From contig JAJONL010000020.1 in NCBI GenBank assembly GCA_021323395.1, positions 30,635 through 94,634 of the forward strand: 64,000 nucleotides of DNA. The letters are read 5' to 3'. A model generated the notes under the pieces. That model did not search any database, was not told the origin of the DNA, and saw nothing but the letters and a program-made list of their open reading frames with translations. Of this stretch, positions 55,269-64,000 are shown one piece after another (position 1 is the first letter of the stretch; each line of letters starts with the position of its first letter). Source of the DNA: Nitrospira sp. (GTDB lineage: Bacteria; Nitrospirota; Nitrospiria; Nitrospirales; Nitrospiraceae). The position numbers and the translations under genes are program-made.

Positions 55269-56347
55269 CGAGACTCCATCGTAGCCAAATGCTCATAGTG
55301 TGCGCGCAACGTTTGCACGATCTCTTCCAGATCACCCGCCAAGACTTGATCCAACTTGTGCACCGTCAGACCGATGCGATGGTCGGTTACCCGATTTTGT
55401 GGAAAGTTGTACGTCCGGATCTTTTCACTGCGGTCGCCGGTTCCAACCTGCGCTTTTCGGTTTTGTGCAATCTCCGCATCCTGCTTTTCCCGTTCAGCCT
55501 CGACAATACGCGCCCGCAACGTCCGCATGGCTTTGGTCCGGTTTTTCAATTGTGACCGCTCATCCTGGCAACTGACAACGACCCCCGTGGGAATATGGGT
55601 AATCCTGACCGCTGAATAAGTGGTATTGACGCTTTGGCCACCGGCTCCTGATGAACAAAAGGTATCGATACGCAAATCTTTTGGATCGATGTTGACCTCG
55701 ACCTCGTCGACTTCCGGCATCACCGCCACCGTCACTGTCGAGGTATGAATCCTTCCGCTGGCCTCCGTCGTCGGCACGCGTTGAACGCGATGCACACCGC
55801 TCTCGTAGCGGAGTCTTCCGTAGGCGCCTCTTCCTTCGAGTAGCGCGATCACTTCCCGGTAGCCGCCGATACCGGTCTCGGATGCGTCCACCACCTCCAG
55901 ACGAAGTCGATTCCGTTCGGCGTACTTGAGATACATGCGAAACAGATCTCCCGCAAACAATGCGGCTTCGTCCCCGCCGGTTCCTGCCCGGATTTCCAGA
56001 AAGACGTTTTTCTCATCGCGCGGATCTTTGGGCGTGAGGGCGTCCTTGGCGTGATTTTCCAGATCTTCCAGTTGCTTCGTCAGGTGGGCGCTCTCCTCCG
56101 CGAACAGCTGCTTCATGTCAGTGACCGTTGAAGGGTCCTGGAGCATGGCGGATACTTCATCCAGCTGCTTCTTTACCTCGCAATACGAGACATATTGAAG
56201 TGCGGGCGCTTCCAATTCAGTCCGCTCCTTATTGAGCTTATGAATCATGCCGGGCTGATTGAGCACGACCGGATCCATGAGCTGGTTGGTCAACTCCTGG
56301 TATCGTGCGGCAATCCCCTCCCACTTCTTGATCAGCACATCTTCCAT
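55265..56347 (-). CDS. prfA: Peptide chain release factor 1
   Basis: [23 protein letters not shown] (GGQ); [22 protein letters not shown]. Confidence 0.98.
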   Translation of the reverse strand: MEDVLIKKWEGIAARYQELTNQLMDPVVLNQPGMIHKLNKERTELEAPALQYVSYCEVKKQLDEVSAMLQDPSTVTDMKQLFAEESAHLTKQLEDLENHAKDALTPKDPRDEKNVFLEIRAGTGGDEAALFAGDLFRMYLKYAERNRLRLEVVDASETGIGGYREVIALLEGRGAYGRLRYESGVHRVQRVPTTEASGRIHTSTVTVAVMPEVDEVEVNIDPKDLRIDTFCSSGAGGQSVNTTYSAVRITHIPTGVVVSCQDERSQLKNRTKAMRTLRARIVEAEREKQDAEIAQNRKAQVGTGDRSEKIRTYNFPQNRVTDHRIGLTVHKLDQVLAGDLEEIVQTLRAHYEHLATMESR

Positions 56348-56441
56348 GCATCGCCCATTCCGCCCTCAGGCGCACCGCCCTAAAAAACAAGAGACCCTGC
56401 CCCAAAAGGAAGCAGGGTCTCCATGATGTCCCGACTGAGGC

Positions 56442-56648
56442 CTACTTGTCTTTTTTGGCGTACTTCTTTTTGAACCGTTCGACACGCCCTTCCGTATCGA
56501 CGATTTTCTGGGTTCCTGTAAAGAATGGATGGCACCCAGCGCAAATGTCGACCTTGATGTTGCCGATAGTGGACCGCGTCTTGAACGTGTTCCCGCAAGC
56601 ACAATGGACAGTGGCTTCACGGTAGACTGGATGAATTCCCTTTTGCAT
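56442..56648 (-). CDS. rpmE: 50S ribosomal protein L31 (Cys-containing form)
   Basis: [63 protein letters not shown]. Confidence 0.97.
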   Translation of the reverse strand: MQKGIHPVYREATVHCACGNTFKTRSTIGNIKVDICAGCHPFFTGTQKIVDTEGRVERFKKKYAKKDK

Positions 56649-56745
56649 ACCTGCTCCTCTACAGTCCTTGAATTCGTTGTCGCCGATCCTGCTCGCCAGG
56701 GTGCACGACTCTACACTGGAGTGGTCCGCGCTGGCAAGCGCACGT

Positions 56746-58017
56746 CTAACGATTCATCGATTGCAAGAATTCCTGATTGGTTTTAGTGCCGCCGATCTTG
56801 TCCATTAAGAACTCCATGGCCTCCATCGTTCCCAATGGGCTCAAGACCTTGCGCAGAATCCACATTTTGTTCAATCGATCACGATCCACCAGCAGCTCTT
56901 CCTTACGGGTTCCAGATTGGCTGATGTCGATCGCCGGGAAGAGGCGCTTATCGGCCAAGCGCCGATCCAAATGCACTTCCATGTTGCCAGTACCCTTGAA
57001 TTCTTCGAAAATCACATCGTCCATACGACTTCCGGTATCGATCAAGGCAGTGGCCATAATGGTCAAACTCCCCCCATTTTCGATGTTCCGCGCTGCGCCA
57101 AAGAACCGTTTGGGACGCTGTAGGGCATTGGAATCCAAACCGCCCGAGAGCACTTTCCCACTGGGCGGCGCAATCGTATTGTACGCCCGAGCCAACCGGG
57201 TGATGCTGTCGAGTAGGATCACCACATCTTTTTTATGCTCGACCAGCCGCTTCGCCTTTTCCAAAACCATTTCCGCTACCTGCGCATGACGCTGAGCCGG
57301 CTCGTCAAAGGTGGAACTGATGACCTCTGCCTTGACCTGCCGTTGCCAGTCGGTCACCTCCTCCGGTCGTTCGTCGATCAGGAGAACAATTAAGGTGACC
57401 TCCTTATGATTTTTCAAGATGGCTCGCGCAATCGCCTGCAACAACATGGTTTTACCGGTTCGAGGAGCTGCGACAATCAAGCCGCGCTGTCCTTTCCCAA
57501 TCGGCGTCGTGAGATCCATCACACGGGTGCAGTACTCTTCACGATCAAACTCAAGGTTGAGTCGCTCTTCGGGATAGAGCGGCGTCAGGTTGTCGAAGAG
57601 AATCTTATCGCGCGCTACTTCCGGATCCTCATAGTTGACCTTTTCTACCTTAAGCAAGGCGAAATAGCGCTCGCTCTCTTTCGGCGGGCGGATTTGACCC
57701 GATACTATGTCGCCGGTCCTCAGATTGAACCGTCGAATTTGTGAAGGCGAAATATAGATATCGTCCGGACCAGGCAGATAGTTGGAATCGGGAGCGCGCA
57801 GGAATCCAAATCCATCAGGCAAGGTTTCCAATACTCCTTCACCGAACACAACCCCGTTTTTCTCGGTTTGGGCTTGGAGGATGGCAAAGATGAGTTCCTG
57901 CTTGCGCAGGTTAGCCGCACCTTCAATTTTCAACTCTCGCGCCACCTCATTCAGATCGGCGATCGACTTCTGCTTGAGTTCCGCAAGATGCATAACTTCC
58001 GCTTTAACCTGTGTCAT
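56746..58017 (-). CDS. rho: Transcription termination factor Rho
   Basis: [52 protein letters not shown]. Confidence 0.98.
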   Translation of the reverse strand: MTQVKAEVMHLAELKQKSIADLNEVARELKIEGAANLRKQELIFAILQAQTEKNGVVFGEGVLETLPDGFGFLRAPDSNYLPGPDDIYISPSQIRRFNLRTGDIVSGQIRPPKESERYFALLKVEKVNYEDPEVARDKILFDNLTPLYPEERLNLEFDREEYCTRVMDLTTPIGKGQRGLIVAAPRTGKTMLLQAIARAILKNHKEVTLIVLLIDERPEEVTDWQRQVKAEVISSTFDEPAQRHAQVAEMVLEKAKRLVEHKKDVVILLDSITRLARAYNTIAPPSGKVLSGGLDSNALQRPKRFFGAARNIENGGSLTIMATALIDTGSRMDDVIFEEFKGTGNMEVHLDRRLADKRLFPAIDISQSGTRKEELLVDRDRLNKMWILRKVLSPLGTMEAMEFLMDKIGGTKTNQEFLQSMNR

Positions 58018-58058
58018 ACCTCTTCCCCTATCAGGCTCTCACCCGATAGCTCCCCAAA

Positions 58059-58235
58059 ATGAGAAAACGATTTAGTGCTCATGAAAGATTCAAAGAAGTG
58101 ATCGTCCAGCATCAACCTGTTGGTTGTGTAAGGCTAGATGGTTTAGATGAAGATTCTGCCGATTTAGATTTTACAGGAACGAGAATAATCCACTTTCGCA
58201 AGAGACACCGACATACCTGGAATGTTTACGGTTAG
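58059..58235 (+). CDS. Possible 58-aa ORF (absent from ORF track)
   Basis: MRKRFSAHERFKEVIVQHQPVGCVRLDGLDEDSADLDFTGTRIIHFRKRHRHTWNVYG; no recognised family, no strong RBS. Confidence 0.25.
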   Translation: MRKRFSAHERFKEVIVQHQPVGCVRLDGLDEDSADLDFTGTRIIHFRKRHRHTWNVYG

Positions 58236-58506
58236 GTTAGATGGGTCTTGGGAGCTGGCGCAAAGAAGGTAAAAACTGTTTCTACGATGGCGAAGTTGGT
58301 CCAATTCTAACGTCCATGATGAAGGATGTCAACCAATTAAAGCCCCCTTGTTGATGCATGAAGACCCGGAGGCTTAAAGATTGTTATAGATCGCTTACTC
58401 GCCAGCATGAAAGTATTTGCCACACGTCCGCGAATTTTTACCGTTGCGCTATGCCTTCTTGCAGGCCACGTAGCGATATGGTAAAGATCGCCCTCGGAAA
58501 ATTTCT

Positions 58507-58920
58507 ATGGCAAAATCCGATAACAGCATACCCGAGCGCGTCTTCACCTTGGCAGAGGCTAATGAGCTTCTACCTCAGCTGAATCAGCGATTTTCAGCAG
58601 TTCGTCGAGCAAAAGTTGTTATTGCTGGAACGAAGGACGAAGTGAGCAAGGCAAGTGCGCAATCCGCATCGGGCGGGGGAAGCCCAGTAGGAGCGCTCTA
58701 CATTAGAGCTCTCCATGAGATCAGCGGAAGCTTACAATCGATTCATGAGCTTGGGGTAGTTATCAAAGATGTTGATCTGGGACTGTGCGACTTTCCATTC
58801 CAACTTGCCGATCGTATCGTCTATCTGTGCTGGAAATTTGGCGAAGATGAGATTCGTTGGTGGCATGAAATCTCCTGTGGCTATAAGGATCGGCATCCCC
58901 TCGATGGAACCGTTATTTAA
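58507..58920 (+). CDS. DUF2203 family protein
   Basis: VFTLAEANELLPQLNQRF; GVVIKDVDLGLCDFPFQLADRIVYLCWKFGEDEIRWWHE. Confidence 0.88.
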   Translation: MAKSDNSIPERVFTLAEANELLPQLNQRFSAVRRAKVVIAGTKDEVSKASAQSASGGGSPVGALYIRALHEISGSLQSIHELGVVIKDVDLGLCDFPFQLADRIVYLCWKFGEDEIRWWHEISCGYKDRHPLDGTVI

Positions 58921-58938
58921 AGTTAGGTCGTCGATTAC

Positions 58939-59223
58939 ATGAAATTCGTCATTATCGGTTTTGACGGACCGGAGGGCCAGGCAAAACGCAAGATTCATCG
59001 ATCAGCACATCTGGCCAGCCTTGAACCCCTCAACCGAGAGGGAAAAGTCATCATGGCTGGACCCTTTACGGATCAGGCCGGCAGTTTAATCATCATCGAA
59101 GCTGACTCCCTCGAAGAGGCAAAGCGAATTGCCCACAATGATCCCTACACCCTACAAGGAATCTTCGAACGGGTAGAAGTGCATCCCTTCCAGCAAGTGC
59201 TGCCCTCATCACTTCAAACCTGA
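58939..59223 (+). CDS. YCII-related domain protein
   Basis: HLASLEPLNREGKVIMAGPFTDQAGSLIIIEADSLEEAKRIAHNDPYTLQGIFERVEVHPF. Confidence 0.9.
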   Translation: MKFVIIGFDGPEGQAKRKIHRSAHLASLEPLNREGKVIMAGPFTDQAGSLIIIEADSLEEAKRIAHNDPYTLQGIFERVEVHPFQQVLPSSLQT

Positions 59224-59300
59224 TGAACCTAATCTCTAGACGAAGCGGGTGTCCAAATCTTGAGCCCGAGCATGAATGCACATGCCTCAATCAAGGCTGA

Positions 59301-59330
59301 TTGACATCAAGGAATATGCCCACCTATAAT
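59301..59330 (+). promoter_or_regulatory. Consensus sigma70-type promoter upstream of OFOR operon
   Basis: TTGACA - 18 bp - TATAAT. Confidence 0.7.
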
Positions 59331-59538
59331 GCGCACTTAGATTCGTTTGCCTAAGTCTGATCGCTCTAGTTCAAAAGACCTAACCGCCGTCTCACATGCT
59401 AGCCCTTAATTTCCCATAAGTGGGCCTTCTGCCGTGTTGCAGGGACCCCTCGGGAAAGAATAGAGTGACTCGACCTCACGCTATGACCGAGGATATCCCT
59501 TCTCCAAGTTTGTTAACCCCAAAAGAGAGCAGGTTCGA

Positions 59539-60174
59539 ATGACTCAGTACCGCGTGTTACCAGGCCCAGAACACTTCCTTCCACCGGCTGCAGCTTCCAT
59601 GGGTATCTATCTTCCCAACCCGGGTGAGGCACATATTAATGGCGTCATCGTTCCGGAAGAAAAGGCCTATGAAGAAGCGGCCAGACAGTTCCTCATGGCA
59701 CAAGTACCGACCATTTTCCCAGGACCTTTGGTCCTCTGGGCCTGGAATGAGAAAGCCGCGAAGAAAGCTGCCGCCGTCAGAAAGCTATATGAAATTTTGA
59801 AGGAATGCGCCCAGCCTGGGCAAAAACCAATGCTCATCCCCATGCCGGACTATCGCCCTAAGTATCCAAAAATCAACCCCGAAGTCGAAATTAATCCGAA
59901 CCATCCGAACCTGACAATCTGGCATAACAAGATCGACTGCTGCATGTTCATCGGGGTACACTGTCATCAAGCAAATTTGTCTCTTAAGATTATCCGCGGC
60001 GGCACATCATGCTATACAGTCGCTATGTGCGCGCAAGCAGGGCACGAAGATGCCATGCTCTCTTTCAGAGATGCCTCAGTCGAGAAAATCTTGAAGTTGG
60101 GCGACTGGATCCGCAAACTCAAAGGCACAGTGAAACCACGGCTGACATCGACTAAGACCAGCGCTTCCAACTAA
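59539..60174 (+). CDS. 2-oxoacid:ferredoxin oxidoreductase accessory subunit (five-subunit type, PorE/ForE-like)
   Basis: First gene of a cluster followed by alpha, beta, gamma and ferredoxin-like subunits; assignment is positional. Confidence 0.65.
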   Translation: MTQYRVLPGPEHFLPPAAASMGIYLPNPGEAHINGVIVPEEKAYEEAARQFLMAQVPTIFPGPLVLWAWNEKAAKKAAAVRKLYEILKECAQPGQKPMLIPMPDYRPKYPKINPEVEINPNHPNLTIWHNKIDCCMFIGVHCHQANLSLKIIRGGTSCYTVAMCAQAGHEDAMLSFRDASVEKILKLGDWIRKLKGTVKPRLTSTKTSASN

Positions 60175-60222
60175 AAGCAAGAGATTTAAAGCTCTTCTAA
60201 CGATTGAAAGGAGGTCGAGACC

Positions 60223-61434
60223 ATGGCGGAAATAAAATCCCAGATTGGGACACAGAATAAAAAAGGTCAGACATTCACAGATGCCTGGAAGATGATGAAC
60301 GAAGCTCCCCGCAGCCCATCTTTCTATACCGGGAGCGAAGTGATTAAGGAAGCCCTCCGACGTGCTAGCTGTGACGTCATGATCGCGTACCCCATTACCC
60401 CACAGAGCGAAGCCGCAGCCCTCATCGGCGAGTTGTTTGCAGAGGGGTATATCGGTGACTATTTCCGGGGCGAGAGCGAGTTCGCTGTCATGTCTCAATG
60501 CGCGGGTGCCGCATTTGGCGGCGCGCGCGTGTTTACCACGACGGCCGGGCCAGGAACGATGCGCGCGATGGAAAACTTCCCTATGTGGGCGGGAGCGCGG
60601 TTGCCTATCCAGATGATCGTCACCTGCCGCGGCATCAATTCACCGCTTTCGATTCAGCCGGATACCATTGAGATTTCCTACCTATTAAATACTGGAATGC
60701 TTGTCTGGCATGCAGAAACTGCTCAGGACTTTTTTGACTGGATTCTCAAAGGCTTTATGGTATCCGAAGAACCGGAAGTACACCTCCCGTTGGCACTCTG
60801 CTGCGATGGATTTTTTGTGACCCATACTAAAGACGTCGTCAACCTAACTCCTGCGGACATGTGCCTCCCTCCCTATGACCCATACCGCTCTCCCGTACCA
60901 TGCATGGATATGGAGTGCCCGCCGGTCCGGATGATGCGCGATCCGTTTATTATGAAAAGTAACTACATCAGTTATGCCACTCATGCCTCTTGGCAACAGG
61001 AGATTTGGGCGGCGGTGGAACGTTCCCGCAAACACACCATCAAGTGGATTAACGGCTTGATCGACACCGAAAATACCGATGCCGAAGTCGTAATTGTTGC
61101 GTCAGGCACGGCCGTATCACAGGGTCGAGAGGCCATTCGCCTGCTTGAGGATGAGGGCATGCGCTGCGGATTAGTGAAGGTTAAATCGCTCCGTCCGTGG
61201 CCTGGAGAGGAAATTCGTGAGGCCACGAAGAATGCCAAGCACATTTTCGTGCCAGAATTTAACGTAACCGGTTGGTTGGCGAAGGAAATCAAAGCTACAA
61301 TTCCCAACAGCGAACGTGTGCACGCTGGACCTCATGTGTGCGGCGGCATGACGATGCCACCGGAAATTATTGTCTCCGAGATCAAGACCGCTCTTGGCAT
61401 GCGTTCAGAATCGCTTGCTGGGAGAGGCAGCTGA
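60223..61434 (+). CDS. 2-oxoacid:ferredoxin oxidoreductase alpha subunit
   Basis: MIAYPITPQSEAAALIGELF; FRGESEFAVMSQCAGAAFGGARVFTTTAGPGTMRAMEN. Confidence 0.92.
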   Translation: MAEIKSQIGTQNKKGQTFTDAWKMMNEAPRSPSFYTGSEVIKEALRRASCDVMIAYPITPQSEAAALIGELFAEGYIGDYFRGESEFAVMSQCAGAAFGGARVFTTTAGPGTMRAMENFPMWAGARLPIQMIVTCRGINSPLSIQPDTIEISYLLNTGMLVWHAETAQDFFDWILKGFMVSEEPEVHLPLALCCDGFFVTHTKDVVNLTPADMCLPPYDPYRSPVPCMDMECPPVRMMRDPFIMKSNYISYATHASWQQEIWAAVERSRKHTIKWINGLIDTENTDAEVVIVASGTAVSQGREAIRLLEDEGMRCGLVKVKSLRPWPGEEIREATKNAKHIFVPEFNVTGWLAKEIKATIPNSERVHAGPHVCGGMTMPPEIIVSEIKTALGMRSESLAGRGS

Positions 61435-61491
61435 AAACAACGCAGTGAGTTTTATCCACTTCACGAATAGAAGAGCCTTGAGGAGGCATAC

Positions 61492-62394
61492 ATGAGCAAG
61501 GAGCGAATCAAAATTTCGCCAGACCTATATGACATCATGCCATCGGACTACCAAGATTTGGTCCAGAGCGCCACATACGGAAAAGAGGACCGTGGTTGGA
61601 AAGATATTGGAACGTCAAAAGAGTTGATTGAACAACATTCATTGTGTGCCGGTTGCCCTGAATCGATGGCCTTCCGATATATCCTCGCCTCACTCCCGAA
61701 TCCGGAAGATACAGTGATGGTGGGCTCCACAGGTTGCACCAGCCTAGTATTCCCCATGGTGGCTGTGCACAACATTCACTCATTGTTTGGAAACCAGAAC
61801 GCAATTGCATCCGGATTGAAGCGTGCGCTTAGTGTCCGATTCCCTGATCGAGTGAAGGACGTCGTCGTTCTGGCAGGTGATGGCGCCACGGTCGACATCG
61901 GATTAGATATGACCTTGCAGGCCTGGTTTAGGCAGGAAAAGTTTACTACAATCTGCTTCGACAATGAACTGTATGCCAATACCGGCGGACAGGAAAGTGG
62001 TCTGATGCAGAAGGGTTTTGTTGCTAAAATGGCCCCCGTGGGAAAACTATTCGACAAAGTGCGCTTGCCTGAAATCGCCAGGGAATCCGGTTGTCACTAT
62101 GTAGTCAACTGCACGGTGAGCAAGCCGTCGCTGGTCGAAAAGGTTGTCCGCAATGCGGTCTTGATCGCGCGGGAATTAGGTCCTACTTATCTTCAGCTGT
62201 ACACGCCTTGCATTCTGGAGATCGGCAAGAATAGCATGGAAGGTCTGCAGGAAATGCGGGACTCCGAGAAGCCTGCCGAACGATTCGCCTATAAAGAATA
62301 CATCAGCGAGCCGGCCAAGCAACTCCTGGCGGAGCGAGACGCCAAGGCCAAGGAAAAGAAAGCCGCTGCGAAACAGTTAGCGGAAAAAGCCTAA
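61492..62394 (+). CDS. 2-oxoacid:ferredoxin oxidoreductase beta subunit (TPP-binding)
   Basis: HSLCAGCPESMAFRYIL; GDGATVDIGLDMTLQAWFRQEKFTTICFDNELYANTGGQESG. Confidence 0.92.
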   Translation: MSKERIKISPDLYDIMPSDYQDLVQSATYGKEDRGWKDIGTSKELIEQHSLCAGCPESMAFRYILASLPNPEDTVMVGSTGCTSLVFPMVAVHNIHSLFGNQNAIASGLKRALSVRFPDRVKDVVVLAGDGATVDIGLDMTLQAWFRQEKFTTICFDNELYANTGGQESGLMQKGFVAKMAPVGKLFDKVRLPEIARESGCHYVVNCTVSKPSLVEKVVRNAVLIARELGPTYLQLYTPCILEIGKNSMEGLQEMRDSEKPAERFAYKEYISEPAKQLLAERDAKAKEKKAAAKQLAEKA

Positions 62395-62411
62395 GGAACC
62401 GGAGGTCGCTC

Positions 62412-63119
62412 ATGATCAAGAAAAGACTCAATATTCGGATGTCTGGGTTGGGTGGGCAGGGTGCGGTCACAGCGGCCCACGTGATGGCAATGGCAGCTAA
62501 CCGAGATGGAAAATTTTCAATATCGAATCCATTTTTCGGCGCAGAGAAACGTATGGCGCCTGCGGAAAGCTACTGCCGCATCGGCATTGAACGGATCTAT
62601 GATCGAGGAGAATTGGTATTTCCGGATGTCATCGAAGTGTTTCACCCTCAAGTTATCACGATGGGGAAAAGCTATACTATGCCGTTCTACTCAGGCATCA
62701 AGGAAGGCGGGGTGGTGATCATCAATTCTGCCCAGCCGCTTTTATCAGAGGAAGACATCCAGAGGCTCAAGGATCTGAACGTCGCCTTGTTTTATATTGC
62801 AGGAACCGAGCTCGCGATCGAAGTTGCCGGCACAGAGTTATCGACGAACATGGCCATGATTGGCTCAGTCGCAGGCATTACGAAGTGCGTCTCTATGGAA
62901 GCTCTTGACGGGGCATTGCAAGAACGATTTGGGAAGAAGTTCGTCGCGTCCGGCGGAACAGCCTCCTTGGACGAAGCGATCAAAAAGAAATTCGCCAAGA
63001 AGGAAATGCTGTTGGCGAAGAACCTGGCGACCGTCAAGGCCGCATATGAGATCGCAAGTGAGTGGGCCGAAAAGAACAAAATCGAGTTGCAGGTCGGTAA
63101 TCCTGCCGTTGCGGCTTAA
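62412..63119 (+). CDS. 2-oxoacid:ferredoxin oxidoreductase gamma subunit
   Basis: IRMSGLGGQGAVTAAHVMAMAANRDGKFSISNPFFGAEKRMAPAESYCRI. Confidence 0.9.
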   Translation: MIKKRLNIRMSGLGGQGAVTAAHVMAMAANRDGKFSISNPFFGAEKRMAPAESYCRIGIERIYDRGELVFPDVIEVFHPQVITMGKSYTMPFYSGIKEGGVVIINSAQPLLSEEDIQRLKDLNVALFYIAGTELAIEVAGTELSTNMAMIGSVAGITKCVSMEALDGALQERFGKKFVASGGTASLDEAIKKKFAKKEMLLAKNLATVKAAYEIASEWAEKNKIELQVGNPAVAA

Positions 63120-63142
63120 CGAGAGAGAAGGAACCACCTCGC

Positions 63143-63421
63143 ATGTATAACGTAGCGCAAGTCATCGACGAGAAATGTGTGGCCAAGAAAGGCTGCCGCC
63201 TCTGCATCATGTATTGCCCGGAAGCCAACTGCCTGGATCTGAACTCTGCCAAAATGGTGGCCGAAGTGACAATCGATCGGTGCAAGGGATGCGAACTGTG
63301 CGTCGTCGTCTGTAACGCCGCGAAGCATGAGGCGATCGAGATGCAGGCTGTCAGTGCCACAGGGCAGCTGATGACTCACAAGGGTGAGTCTGCCGCTCTC
63401 GGACAAGCCTACCAAGGATAA
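63143..63421 (+). CDS. 2-oxoacid:ferredoxin oxidoreductase ferredoxin-like (4Fe-4S) subunit
   Basis: CVAKKGCRLCIMYCPEANCL and CKGCELCVVVCN. Confidence 0.9.
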   Translation: MYNVAQVIDEKCVAKKGCRLCIMYCPEANCLDLNSAKMVAEVTIDRCKGCELCVVVCNAAKHEAIEMQAVSATGQLMTHKGESAALGQAYQG

Positions 63422-63440
63422 GCAGAAGCGCATCTCATAA

Positions 63441-63474
63441 AACCCCATAGCGTTTTACGCTATGGGGTTTTTTC
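63441..63474 (+). terminator. Intrinsic terminator after OFOR operon
   Basis: AAAACCCCATAGCG-tttta-CGCTATGGGGTTTTTT. Confidence 0.92.
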
Positions 63475-63500
63475 TTGAGATGGGAAGCCGAAAGGATCCG

Positions 63501-63770
63501 ATGGAACAAGAAGACAATGTGCTCGATGAATTACTCCGCGACATCGCCGGCTTACTGCATGAATATCCCAAAGCTCTCGAACGGCATGCAGCAACCATCC
63601 ATACCAGCGGAAAAGACCCTGACCTAGCAGAAAAGCTCTTAAAGGCTGCTGATACCATGCGGGACAGTGGAAATCTCTATATCACATGGGCCAAGCATTT
63701 TGCCGCTCTGGCGAAGGGAAACACAGACGCGTCTTCTGATGAGGATGAGACTGATGATTTTGGCATCTAA
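63501..63770 (+). CDS. Hypothetical protein
   Basis: MEQEDNVLDELLRDIAGLLHEYPKALERHAATIH...; AAAGGA RBS before ATG 63501; listed start at 63462 lies in the terminator. Confidence 0.65.
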   Translation: MEQEDNVLDELLRDIAGLLHEYPKALERHAATIHTSGKDPDLAEKLLKAADTMRDSGNLYITWAKHFAALAKGNTDASSDEDETDDFGI

Positions 63771-63836
63771 AAAAGTCTCCCCCTTCTCTTTCCAGTTTTG
63801 CTAGAATGCCAGAGTTTTATTTTAGTACCTCTTCGT

Positions 63837-63912
63837 TCCCCGGTAGCTCAGTTGGTAGAGCAGCCGGCTGTTAACCGGCTGGTCGCAGGTTCGAGTCCTG
63901 CCCGGGGAGCCA
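63837..63912 (+). tRNA. tRNA-Asn (GTT)
   Basis: TCCCCGGTAGCTCAGTTGGTAGAGCAGCCGGCTGTTAACCGGCTGGTCGCAGGTTCGAGTCCTGCCCGGGGAGCCA; full cloverleaf, encoded CCA. Confidence 0.97.
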
Positions 63913-64000
63913 AATACCAGAAGGCAGTAGAGACCACCAGCCCTCTTTTCTATACACCCCTGTTCAGTCGAATATGGTCTGTAATGGGCGGTTCCGTCGA

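Overview
This 64 kb window is GC-rich, densely coded chromosomal DNA. Gene content and order suggest a Nitrospira-like bacterium: a five-gene 2-oxoacid:ferredoxin oxidoreductase cluster, his/leu/ilv clusters and an mre/rod cluster. The taxonomic call is an inference. Left arm (about 1-13.3 kb): Fe(III) ABC transporter, ExbB/ExbD/TonB, ApbE flavin transferase, outer-membrane porin, FMN-binding protein, His-rich membrane protein, HD-GYP protein and two tandem bacterioferritins. Together these look like an iron/flavin redox island. Middle: topA, dprA, rng, rodA-mrdA-mreD-mreC-mreB, queA, SpoIID-like, asd, leuB, leuA, pssA, psd, ilvC-ilvN-ilvB, RNase P RNA, rnhC, tRNA(CAT), rpoD and dnaG. Right: his operon, murA, prmC, prfA, rpmE, rho, the OFOR cluster and tRNA-Asn. 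No CRISPR array, prophage or IS element was seen. Main second-look items: (1) a T-box leader with antiterminator and terminator directly upstream of leuA; (2) mreB and ilvC, both essential or near-essential, each carry an internal frame-breaking deletion of roughly 110-120 nt at a GCCGGCC-containing junction; (3) a probable extracytosolic flavinylation/iron module with Fur-like boxes; (4) an unlisted 58-aa Com-like zinc-finger ORF; (5) complementary bacterioferritin subunits; (6) rnpB overlapping a convergent glutaredoxin-like CDS; (7) a roughly 110-bp imperfect palindrome in the leuA 5' UTR. All homology calls are from motif recognition by eye; no searches were run.
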